Source: CAZIVE01 sp964542435 (lineage in GTDB: Bacteria; Bacteroidota; Bacteroidia; Bacteroidales; Tannerellaceae). Taken from it: DNA of 22,681 bases. The notes beneath the pieces are model-generated. The model was not told the DNA's origin. It was given only the letters and a program-made list of their open reading frames with translations, and did no database searches. Where the stretch lies: assembly GCA_964542435.1 (NCBI GenBank), contig CAZIVE010000041.1:1-22681 (forward strand), given 5' to 3'. Shown here piece after piece: positions 1-6,372 of this stretch (within the stretch, counting starts at the first letter, position 1; each line of letters opens with the position of its first letter). Both the position numbers and the translations under genes were made by a program.

Positions 1-247
1 ACCAGTGCAGGAAGCTTTTTAGAAGTTATATTGGCACTTTCACCAGTGCAGGAAGTTTTTTAGAAGTTATATTGGTACTTTCACCAGTGCAGGAAGCTTT
101 TTAGAAGTTATATTCACACTTTCACCAGTGCAGGAAGCATTTTAGAAGTTATATTGGTACTTTCACCCATGCAGGAAACATTTTATAAATTATATTGGCA
201 TTTTTACTCATGTAAGAAGCATTTATCAACTTGTAAAGTGGGCATGT
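1..247. repeat. 41-bp tandem repeat array A (about 6 units, open at left edge)
   Basis: Units begin at 1, 42, 83, 124, 165 and 206, always 41 bp apart. Units 1-4 are nearly identical, differing at a few positions such as GCTTTTT/GTTTTTT/GCATTTT and TTGGCAC/TTGGTAC/TTCACAC. Units 5 and 6 decay progressively and the pattern fades after about 247. Each unit carries the core GCAGGAAGCTTTTT followed by an AT-rich stretch and CTTTCACCAGT. Since 41 is not a multiple of three, coding use is unlikely. The array starts at base 1, so it probably continues to the left. Its function is unknown; a second array with the same period lies at 9884-10117. Confidence 0.95.
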
Positions 248-538
248 TGTGTTTTTTCTTCCGTTTGTGTGTTTAAGCGCTCTTTGTAGAATCATTTGTT
301 ATCTGGCAAAAGTAGAACGATTTCCGTCTTAACGGTAATAATTAAATTAAATGATGATGATCCCCCAATATGGATTTGTCTTTATAGTGAAAGATTGAGT
401 TTATTCGAACCGGAAAAGATGCTGTTTCCTATTGTGAATTTGTAAACACACCAACAATGTTTTTAGGAATGAATCGTAAGGGCGAGATTGTAAATTTTTT
501 CTACCTTTACGGTGTAAAAATCAATCATTTTATTCATC
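248..538. other. intergenic leader region upstream of the peroxidase gene
   Basis: No convincing gene is seen here. A weak -7-like TACCTTTA lies at 502-509, about 30 bp before the peroxidase start, but no matching TTTG element sits 19-21 bp upstream. A minus-strand TACTTTTG occurs at 314-307 and could drive transcription leftwards through array A; it also lacks an upstream element. An overlapping reading frame at 457-765 runs into the peroxidase gene in another frame and is treated as spurious. Confidence 0.4.
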
Positions 539-1171
539 ATGAAGAAAATACTATTCATTCTTGCCGCTTTGGCAATAACATTGACCTCTGCATTCGCGCA
601 GTCTGGTCAGAAGGAAAAAGGATCTTTCTATTCGTTCCAGATGAAAACCCTCGAAGGGGCAAACGTATCCTTCGACAGTTATCGGGGCAAAGTGATCCTT
701 GTCGTAAACACCGCATCCAAGTGTGGTTTCACTCCGCAATATGCAGGTTTGGAGGCTTTGTATAAGAAGTATAAAGACAAAGGTCTGATGATTTTAGGCT
801 TCCCATGCAATCAGTTTCTGGAGCAGGAACCCGGTTCCGCCACGGAGATTAAGAACAGCTGCCTGATTCATTACGGTGTCACCTTCCCTGTATTTTCCAA
901 GATCGACGTTAACGGAAATGATGAGGCTCCGCTTTATACTTATCTGAAGGCAAAGGCGCCTTTCGCAGGTTATCCCGACAAGAAGACCGGTGCGATGCTC
1001 GATGGCATTCATCAGAAGAACAATCCCGAATTTGCCAAGGGCAACAGTATCCGCTGGAACTTCACGAAGTTTCTGATCAGTCGTGATGGCAGCAAGATCC
1101 AACGTTTTGAGTCGATGGTGACTCCCGAGCAGATCGAACCGGAAATTATCAAACTGCTGGAAAGCAAATAG
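539..1171 (+). CDS. glutathione peroxidase family protein, exported
   Basis: This is a thioredoxin-fold peroxidase of the glutathione peroxidase family, expected to reduce hydrogen or lipid peroxides. Residues 1-20 form a Sec signal peptide ending SAFA, so it acts outside the cytoplasm. The peroxidatic Cys62 lies in NTASKCGFT, the family motif GFPCNQF follows at 87-93, and WNFTKFL supplies the usual Trp/Asn. Cys108, about 18 residues after the FPCNQF Cys, sits where thioredoxin-dependent two-Cys members carry the resolving Cys, so thioredoxin rather than glutathione is the likely reductant (inference). The length, 210 residues, is normal for an exported member. The next gene starts 26 bp downstream on the same strand, suggesting co-transcription. 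Confidence 0.93.
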   Translation: MKKILFILAALAITLTSAFAQSGQKEKGSFYSFQMKTLEGANVSFDSYRGKVILVVNTASKCGFTPQYAGLEALYKKYKDKGLMILGFPCNQFLEQEPGSATEIKNSCLIHYGVTFPVFSKIDVNGNDEAPLYTYLKAKAPFAGYPDKKTGAMLDGIHQKNNPEFAKGNSIRWNFTKFLISRDGSKIQRFESMVTPEQIEPEIIKLLESK

Positions 1172-1197
1172 ACGTGTGCTTAAACGGTTGAAATGTA

Positions 1198-1953
1198 ATG
1201 ACCCATTTTGCAATGCAAAAACTGTATAGTTCTGAAGATTTGGAGAGACTGGCCGTAGAGATGGGCTTCCTGCCCTTCTTCAAGAACGAGATCGGCGGTT
1301 TCTCCATCGAGGAACATACGCCCTCCGAACGATGGTTCTCCGATGAGAACGAAGGACCATGGGATTGGAAAGGTTCGGTGGCACGGAATGGTAAGTGTGT
1401 CTATGGAAAGTTTTTCAAAGGCAAGGCCGGATTCGTCAGCATGGAATGGTTTCCGGAACTGGTCAATTATCGCAGGCATTGTTATGAAGAGGCCAATCAA
1501 GCAAGCAACAACCTCCTTGAGGTAAACGACAAACCCATTTACGATGCGGTTGTCGCTCATGAATCTTTGCTTTCGAAAGAGATCAAGCTTTTGCTCGGCT
1601 TCGGTGAGGATCGCAAACCGCATCATCTTGAAGCCCGCCTCGTTGAGGAACTGGACAAAAAAAACAAGGCAACGCGCCGTAGCGGAGGTTATGATACTAT
1701 TATGACGCGCCTTCAGATGGCAACGTATCTGATCATCGTAGATTTCGAATATCTTTTGGATAAATACAACCAGCCTTATGGTTGGGGCATTGCACGTTAC
1801 ACAACTCCGGAGCTTCTCATCGGCAAATCTTTGATTCTCTCATGCAGCCATCATACAGCGGAGGAATCTTTCCACTGTCTTCAGAATTATCTTTCGCGAC
1901 TTCTTCCTCAAGCCACCGAAACGCAGATTAATCATATCATCGATTGGAAGTGA
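1198..1953 (+). CDS. AlkZ-related uncharacterised protein
   Basis: The 251-residue product has no signal peptide. It resembles a family of gut-bacterial proteins usually named AlkZ-related: recognisable stretches are LYSSEDLERL, MGFLPFFKNEIGGFSIEE, WDWKG, YGKFFKGKAGFVSMEWFPEL, TRLQMATYLIIVDFEYLLDK and GWGIARYTTPE. Its biochemical role is not known to me; a link to AlkZ-type DNA glycosylases is by family name only. The family usually begins M-x-K-L-Y-S, so the in-frame ATG at 1213 is a strong alternative start, which would remove MTHFA. It probably shares a transcript with the upstream peroxidase, hinting at a stress context. It ends 9 bp before the stop of the convergent cupin gene, with no clear terminator between. 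Confidence 0.75.
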   Translation: MTHFAMQKLYSSEDLERLAVEMGFLPFFKNEIGGFSIEEHTPSERWFSDENEGPWDWKGSVARNGKCVYGKFFKGKAGFVSMEWFPELVNYRRHCYEEANQASNNLLEVNDKPIYDAVVAHESLLSKEIKLLLGFGEDRKPHHLEARLVEELDKKNKATRRSGGYDTIMTRLQMATYLIIVDFEYLLDKYNQPYGWGIARYTTPELLIGKSLILSCSHHTAEESFHCLQNYLSRLLPQATETQINHIIDWK

Positions 1954-1962
1954 TCTTCCTGC

Positions 1963-2436
1963 TTACAATTCTTTCTTCATTTTCTCCAGCCATTCTTTGA
2001 CGGCCTCTTTATCGTCGGCCGACGGACTGAAGGGTGCAAAATCATCCGGAGCAACAGGTGCAAACGGACCTTTCTTCACTTCGTACACCACAGATCCGCT
2101 TTCCAAAACCAGCAGAGCATGCCAGATTCCTGCTTCGATCTCCGCTCCATAAACGCCGTCGTTAGGAGAGAGAATCAGCTTTTTTGTGATGTTGCTTTGG
2201 TCATCGAAGAGGAAAAGGGCAACGCGACCGCGAAGAAGAAGGAAAATCTCCGTCTTGGGCGGTGTGAGATGACGATGCGGACGGATGTAGCTGTCCGGTT
2301 CCATGGCATTGAGCAGCCGGTTGATTGGATCGTTAAGATCCTCATGGAAATTATGGTTCATGCGCAGTCTTGGACTGGCTTTTGCCAAGTCGGTCGTGGC
2401 ATTAAGCAGCGCTTCGTCAATGATCTTGTATTGCAT
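1963..2436 (-). CDS. WbuC family cupin-fold metalloprotein
   Basis: This small cupin begins MQYKIIDEALL. Landmarks are RLRMNHNFHEDLNDPINRLLNAMEP, then IRPHRHLTPPKTE, which supplies His-x-His and Glu metal ligands, a following LRGRVALFLFDD strand, and GIWHALLV with a further His. WbuC-type cupins are found near surface-polysaccharide loci and as stand-alone genes; their reaction is undefined. The frame is open upstream to 2481, but that extension lies on top of a rho-independent terminator (2459-2500) for the preceding gene, and its residues NWEEA are simply one hairpin arm. I therefore place the start at 2436, giving 157 residues. It runs in the same direction as the SPOR gene but after its terminator, so it is probably a separate transcription unit. 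Confidence 0.85.
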   Translation of the reverse strand: MQYKIIDEALLNATTDLAKASPRLRMNHNFHEDLNDPINRLLNAMEPDSYIRPHRHLTPPKTEIFLLLRGRVALFLFDDQSNITKKLILSPNDGVYGAEIEAGIWHALLVLESGSVVYEVKKGPFAPVAPDDFAPFSPSADDKEAVKEWLEKMKKEL

Positions 2437-2458
2437 ATCCGTATAGATTATAGTACAT

Positions 2459-2500
2459 AAAAAAGCTTCTTCCCAATTCATAGTGGAATAGGGAAGAAGC
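2459..2500 (-). terminator. rho-independent terminator after the SPOR lipoprotein gene
   Basis: Reading the minus strand, GCTTCTTCCC (2500-2491) and GGGAAGAAGC (2474-2465) form a perfect 10-bp stem with a 16-nt loop, followed by six T (2464-2459). It lies 24 bp after the stop of the gene at 2525-3031 and decides the start of the downstream cupin gene. Confidence 0.88.
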
Positions 2501-2524
2501 CAATTGTTTTAGATGTCTGTGAAC

Positions 2525-3031
2525 TTAGTAAGCCTTTTCGAGTAGCCAAGCATCCTGAAAACTGGGTGCATATTTCTGCTTGATGGCGTCACGACTTGCA
2601 GCAGCGTCAGCCTTGTCGTCAAAGCTGGAGACGATTACGCGAAGCATACCTTGTTCATTTTCGGCAAGCACTGCATTATAACCGTCATTCTGCATTCTCT
2701 CTTTCAAAGAATAAGCATTCGTACTCTGTTTGAAACTACCAATCACTACGCTGTATCTTTTCAGACGACTTGCATCTTCTCCCTGATAAGCATTGATCTT
2801 CTCAGTGCGAGTTGTAGCGTTAGATGTACGCGGTTTTGAAACAGGTGCAGGCTCTGCTACATCATTGTCTTGCGCAGGTTGTGACTGAGCCACAGGCGCA
2901 GTTACAGGAGCAGTCGTCTCTTTTTCTTTCGCCTGCTCGTAGGCAGCCTTATAGGCACTTTGTTTGGGTTTACATGAGCCAAGAGCCAGAATCATACAGG
3001 TGGCAGCTCCGAATAACCAAATTTTGTTCAT
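2525..3031 (-). CDS. SPOR domain lipoprotein
   Basis: The 168-residue product has a lipoprotein signal with lipobox LGSC (Cys20). A low-complexity Ala/Pro/Thr/Gln linker follows (about residues 40-75), then a C-terminal SPOR domain (about 90-165: RYSVVIGSFKQSTNAYSLKERMQNDGYNAVL and RVIVSSFDDKADAAASRDAIK, in pieces). SPOR domains bind denuded peptidoglycan glycan strands, often at division sites, so this is a periplasmic, membrane-anchored cell-wall binding protein. It carries KPK after the lipidated Cys, with no acidic surface-export signal. It has its own canonical promoter (3070-3100) and a strong terminator, so it is probably monocistronic. It is divergent from the S9 peptidase gene. Confidence 0.9.
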   Translation of the reverse strand: MNKIWLFGAATCMILALGSCKPKQSAYKAAYEQAKEKETTAPVTAPVAQSQPAQDNDVAEPAPVSKPRTSNATTRTEKINAYQGEDASRLKRYSVVIGSFKQSTNAYSLKERMQNDGYNAVLAENEQGMLRVIVSSFDDKADAAASRDAIKQKYAPSFQDAWLLEKAY

Positions 3032-3069
3032 AATATTCAGTAGTTAGATAAATACTTATTTTCTATTTG

Positions 3070-3100
3070 CAAAGATATGAATTATTATTATTTTCGCAAA
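3070..3100 (-). promoter_or_regulatory. Bacteroidetes-type promoter for the SPOR gene
   Basis: On the minus strand, TTTG (3100-3097) is separated by 19 bp from TATCTTTG (3077-3070). This matches the TTTG / TAnnTTTG consensus of the primary sigma factor in Bacteroides. The start codon is about 38 bp further on. It sits in the 87-bp divergent region shared with the S9 peptidase gene. Confidence 0.8.
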
Positions 3101-3118
3101 TAAATATATGATTTGGTT

Positions 3119-5248
3119 ATGAATAAATCGATTGGTGCAATGGTAATGATTGCCTCTTTGCTGCTGCCAGGTTGCCGACAGCAAGAAAAAAACTCCTCAG
3201 AAGACGATAATGCTCCGCTTATCGGCCGTTCGGATATGAAAATTCCGGGCGGAGTGATGACCCCTGAAGTGCTTTACAGCATGGCTCGTGTGAGCGATGT
3301 AAAGCTTTCGCCCGATGCTAAAAAGGTGCTCTATGGCGTTACGTTCATGAGTATCGAACAGAACAAGGGCAATCGCGAACTCTTTACTGTAAATCTGGAC
3401 GGATCTGACAAGAAGCAGATTACGAAGACGAAGACCAGCGAACAGAATGCCGTTTGGATCAATGGTGGAAAGCAGATCGCCTTCCTTTCTGCGGAAAGCG
3501 GTAAATCCCAGATTTGGGTAATGGATGCCGACGGTTCCAATCGGAAGAAGGTAAGTGATTTTGATGGTGACATCGATGCTTTCCGTCTTTCCCCTGATCA
3601 GAAACAGGTGCTGTTTATCCATGAGATCAAATCAGGAAAAACGACGCAAGATGTTTACCCTGATCTTCCCAAAGCTACAGGCCGCATCATCGACGATTTG
3701 ATGTATAAACATTGGAATGTGTGGGTGGAGACCGTTCCGCATCCTTTCATCGCATCTTTTGATAGCAAAGGAGAAATGGGCAAACCAGTTGATATTATGA
3801 AAGGTGAACCCTATGAATGTCCGATGAAGCCGTTCAACGGTATTGAAGATCTGGCTTGGAGTCCCGATGGACAGAACATCGCCTATGCCTGCCGCAAGAA
3901 AACAGGTAGGGATTATGCTTTATCCACCAACTCCGACATATACATCTATAATATAGCATCCAAGCAGACCAAGAATCTTTCGGTCGGCATGATGGGTTAC
4001 GACACGCAGCCTCAATATTCGCCTGACGGAAAGTATATCGCTTGGATCAGCCAGGAACGCGACGGATATGAATCAGACAAGAAGCGTCTTTTCGTAGAAG
4101 ATCTGGCTTCCGGAGAGAAAACCTATCTCACCGCTGATTTCGATTATAATGCCGATGCGATTCAGTGGGCATCCGACAACCGTTCGCTGTACATGATTGC
4201 CTGCAAAGAGGCTTTGACACATATCTGGAAAGTCGGTTTGGACAAGCAGATCACGCAACTTACTACCGGAAAATGCGATTTTGTTAGTATGGATTTGGCC
4301 GGCGAGAAGATGGCAGCCGTCCGTCAATCGATGGAATATCCTGCTGATGTCTATTCAGTAGATACCAAGACGGGAGAAGCCAAGAACATCAGTTGGGAGA
4401 ATAAGAATCTCGAAGATCAGATGACTGTCGGACAATCCGAAGCGCGTTGGATTCCGACAACCGACGGCAAGAAGGAACTTGTCTGGGTGATCTATCCGCC
4501 TCATTTCGACAAGAACAAGAAATATCCCGCCCTACTTTATTGCGAAGGTGGACCGCAGAGCACCGTCAGTCAGTTCTGGAGTTTCCGTTGGAATTTCCAG
4601 ATTATGGCAGCCAACGGTTATATTATTGTAGCGCCCAACCGTCGTGGACTTCCCGGATTCGGTCAGGAATGGCTGGAAGAGATCAGCGGCGATTACGGTG
4701 GACAGAACATGAAGGATTATTTCTCTGCCATCGATGCGTTGGCAAAAGAGCCTTATGTGGATAAAGATCATCTGGGTGCTGTGGGTGCAAGTTATGGCGG
4801 CTTCTCGGTTTATTGGCTTGCCGGACATCACAACCACCGTTTCAAAGCTTTTATCGCACATGCCGGAATCTTCAATCTCGAACAGCAATATCTCGAGACC
4901 GAAGAGATGTGGTTCGCCAATTGGGATCTGGGTGGTGCTTATTGGGATAAGAGCAATGCCATTGCTCAGAAGACGTACGCCAATTCCCCGCATCTCTTCG
5001 TGGACAAATGGGATACGCCGATTCTCGTCACTCACGGAGAATTGGATTACCGAATCCTTGCCGGACAGGGCATGAGCGCGTTCAATGCAGCCAAGCTTCG
5101 TGGGATACCGGCCGAGATGCTGATCTTCCCGGATGAATGTCACTGGATTGCACAGCCGCAGAACGGTGTGCTTTTCCAACGTGTCTTCTTCCGTTGGCTG
5201 GATCGTTGGCTGAAGCCGCAAAGTCAGGCACAGAAAGCTGAAAAATAA
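3119..5248 (+). CDS. S9 family dipeptidyl peptidase, DPP5-like lipoprotein
   Basis: This is a 709-residue prolyl-oligopeptidase-family serine peptidase. The N-terminus carries a lipobox LPGC (Cys19). A beta-propeller follows (about 50-440), with repeated units of the kind SPDAKKVLYGV, SPDQKQVLFIHE, SPDGQNIAYACR and SPDGKYIAWISQ. The C-terminal alpha/beta-hydrolase domain has GASYGG (Ser558), HGELDYR (Asp643) and DECHW (His675) as the predicted triad. Sequence and triad spacing (85 and 32 residues) resemble Porphyromonas gingivalis DPP5, which releases dipeptides from peptide N-termini in the periplasm for use by asaccharolytic metabolism. ATG 3119 is preferred to a TTG at 3113 because it places the charged n-region directly at the start. 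It appears monocistronic; no clear terminator hairpin follows. Confidence 0.93.
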   Translation: MNKSIGAMVMIASLLLPGCRQQEKNSSEDDNAPLIGRSDMKIPGGVMTPEVLYSMARVSDVKLSPDAKKVLYGVTFMSIEQNKGNRELFTVNLDGSDKKQITKTKTSEQNAVWINGGKQIAFLSAESGKSQIWVMDADGSNRKKVSDFDGDIDAFRLSPDQKQVLFIHEIKSGKTTQDVYPDLPKATGRIIDDLMYKHWNVWVETVPHPFIASFDSKGEMGKPVDIMKGEPYECPMKPFNGIEDLAWSPDGQNIAYACRKKTGRDYALSTNSDIYIYNIASKQTKNLSVGMMGYDTQPQYSPDGKYIAWISQERDGYESDKKRLFVEDLASGEKTYLTADFDYNADAIQWASDNRSLYMIACKEALTHIWKVGLDKQITQLTTGKCDFVSMDLAGEKMAAVRQSMEYPADVYSVDTKTGEAKNISWENKNLEDQMTVGQSEARWIPTTDGKKELVWVIYPPHFDKNKKYPALLYCEGGPQSTVSQFWSFRWNFQIMAANGYIIVAPNRRGLPGFGQEWLEEISGDYGGQNMKDYFSAIDALAKEPYVDKDHLGAVGASYGGFSVYWLAGHHNHRFKAFIAHAGIFNLEQQYLETEEMWFANWDLGGAYWDKSNAIAQKTYANSPHLFVDKWDTPILVTHGELDYRILAGQGMSAFNAAKLRGIPAEMLIFPDECHWIAQPQNGVLFQRVFFRWLDRWLKPQSQAQKAEK

Positions 5249-5305
5249 ATCCATTTCATCAGATTAATTATACTTTTTTGTGTGATTTTTCTCATTGGAA
5301 TTTTT

Positions 5306-5313
5306 TATATTTG
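5306..5313 (+). promoter_or_regulatory. putative -7 promoter element for the rubrerythrin gene
   Basis: TATATTTG fits TAnnTTTG exactly. No good TTTG lies at the usual 19-21 bp upstream; the closest is 25 bp away at 5277-5280. If used, it leaves a leader of roughly 95-100 nt before the start codon at 5419, in which I see no clear riboswitch or hairpin. Confidence 0.5.
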
Positions 5314-5418
5314 CAATACAGTTATAGAGAAAAGAGCTGCTCAGCGGATCGCCGATGTCCCAAGGATTTTTTCCGAACCAGCAGCAGGTTATAGTATCAA
5401 CTTATAAAACAATAGAGT

Positions 5419-5970
5419 ATGAAGAAAAAATGGATTTGCACCGTGTGCGGTTATGTATGGGAAGGTGAAGAACCCCCGAAGTTCTGTCCGCAGTGTAAAC
5501 AACCGGCAAGTAAGTTCAAGCTTCTGGAGGAGGAGACGGGAGCCCTTACCTTCGCTGACGAGCATGTCATTGGCATAGCTAAAGGCGTCGATCCGGAGAT
5601 ACTTGATGGACTGAGAGCGCATTTCACGGGCGAATGCTCAGAAGTAGGTATGTATTTAGCGATGAGCCGTCAGGCTGATCGAGAAGGCTATCCTGAAATC
5701 GCTGAAGCCTTCAAACGTTATGCATACGAAGAAGCAGACCATGCTTCACGTTTCGCAGAGTTGTTAGGTGAAGTCGTTTGGGATACCAAGACAAATCTTA
5801 AAAAACGTATGGAAGCTGAAAAGGGTGCTTGCGAAGACAAGAAACGCATCGCTACTCTTGCCAAACAGCAGAATCTTGACGCTATTCATGACACGGTTCA
5901 TGAAATGTGCAAAGATGAAGCACGTCACGGCAAAGGCTTTGAAGGACTATACAACCGTTATTTCAAATAA
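5419..5970 (+). CDS. rubrerythrin with N-terminal rubredoxin domain
   Basis: The 183-residue protein has a rubredoxin-like Fe(Cys)4 site at the N-terminus (Cys7-x2-Cys10 and Cys23-x2-Cys26) and a four-helix diiron domain behind it (about 55-183), with Glu72/Glu75, Glu105-x2-His108 and Glu167-x2-His170 as likely ligands. Classical rubrerythrin has the rubredoxin domain at the C-terminus; this is the reverse order known from clostridial rubrerythrins. The family reduces hydrogen peroxide (NADH peroxidase activity with suitable redox partners) and protects anaerobes during air exposure. It is cytoplasmic, with no signal peptide. It is a single-gene unit with a terminator 21 bp after the stop. 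Confidence 0.95.
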   Translation: MKKKWICTVCGYVWEGEEPPKFCPQCKQPASKFKLLEEETGALTFADEHVIGIAKGVDPEILDGLRAHFTGECSEVGMYLAMSRQADREGYPEIAEAFKRYAYEEADHASRFAELLGEVVWDTKTNLKKRMEAEKGACEDKKRIATLAKQQNLDAIHDTVHEMCKDEARHGKGFEGLYNRYFK

Positions 5971-5990
5971 CTCACGGTTTAACGATATAA

Positions 5991-6024
5991 GAAGGCATTC
6001 GCAAAACGGATGCCTTCTTTTTTT
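5991..6024 (+). terminator. rho-independent terminator after rubrerythrin
   Basis: GAAGGCAT (5991-5998) and ATGCCTTC (6010-6017) form a perfect 8-bp stem with an 11-nt loop, followed by seven T. It separates the rubrerythrin gene from the tRNA promoter. Confidence 0.9.
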
Positions 6025-6056
6025 CTTTTTACTTTTCGTTTCTTCCATAAAACTCT

Positions 6057-6064
6057 TACATTTG
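6057..6064 (+). promoter_or_regulatory. promoter -7 element for tRNA-Ser
   Basis: TACATTTG matches TAnnTTTG and lies 26 bp before the first base of the mature tRNA. The upstream region is pyrimidine-rich with no perfect TTTG. Confidence 0.6.
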
Positions 6065-6089
6065 CACCGCAATCGGAAAAAATTGACCA

Positions 6090-6176
6090 GGAAAGATGCC
6101 GGAGTGGTCGATCGGGCCGCACTCGAAATGCGGTGAACGGGTAACTGTTCCCAGGGTTCGAATCCCTGTCTTTCCG
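6090..6176 (+). tRNA. tRNA-Ser (anticodon CGA)
   Basis: The 87-nt gene folds as a class II tRNA. The acceptor GGAAAGA (6090-6096) pairs with TCTTTCC (6169-6175), with G6176 as discriminator. The anticodon stem CCGCA/TGCGG encloses the loop CTCGAAA, giving anticodon CGA (reads UCG). A long variable arm GAAC...GTTC and a T-arm CAGGG-TTCGAAT-CCCTG follow. The 3' CCA is not encoded; CA then GG comes after the discriminator. The anticodon and long variable arm both agree with serine. Confidence 0.96.
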
Positions 6177-6190
6177 CAGGAAGCCTCAAA

Positions 6191-6248
6191 GCTTCTGATG
6201 AAACCCCAAATTTGACGTATTCGTTAAGTTTGGGGTTGATTGTTTTCG
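6191..6248. repeat. 58-bp direct repeat, copy 1, containing a terminator hairpin
   Basis: Bases 6191-6248 are identical to 8223-8280. Within it, 6202-6217 and 6222-6237 form a 16-bp RNA stem (two G-U pairs) around a TATT loop, followed by the T-rich ATTGTTTT, so it would act as a rho-independent terminator for tRNA-Ser, whose 3' end is 14 bp upstream. Together with copy 2 it brackets the lipoprotein gene at 6373-8199. Confidence 0.95.
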
Positions 6249-6334
6249 TATTTCATCGGATTATGCTCATCATTATAATTTCCCCTATTATGATAAATTA
6301 ATCATTTTCTTTCTCAAATTTCGAATATTTGATT

Positions 6335-6342
6335 TATATTTG
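6335..6342 (+). promoter_or_regulatory. putative -7 promoter element for the toxin-like lipoprotein gene
   Basis: TATATTTG matches TAnnTTTG; a weak TTTC lies 21 bp upstream at 6310-6313. The start codon at 6373 is 30 bp downstream. A possible TTG start at 6340 would overlap this element and is therefore unlikely. Confidence 0.5.
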
Positions 6343-6372
6343 AGAATTATCAACCTTTTAATACAAATAATT

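Noticed and set aside
1..247. Arrays A and B as CRISPR arrays
   Set aside because: Units are contiguous with no constant-repeat/unique-spacer alternation; the whole 41 bp is repeated, and no cas gene is present.
457..765. Forward ORF overlapping the peroxidase gene start
   Set aside because: It is out of frame with the well-recognised peroxidase and has no motif.
3113..3118. TTG start adding two residues to the S9 peptidase
   Set aside because: ATG 3119 gives a normal lipoprotein n-region; the TTG adds nothing.
4532..5254. Long antisense ORF in the S9 peptidase gene
   Set aside because: Mirror of strongly coding sequence on the plus strand; no domain is recognisable.
6176..6184. GCAGGAAGC just after the tRNA-Ser, matching the core of arrays A and B
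   Set aside because: Only nine bases match, with no 41-bp periodicity; chance is a sufficient explanation.
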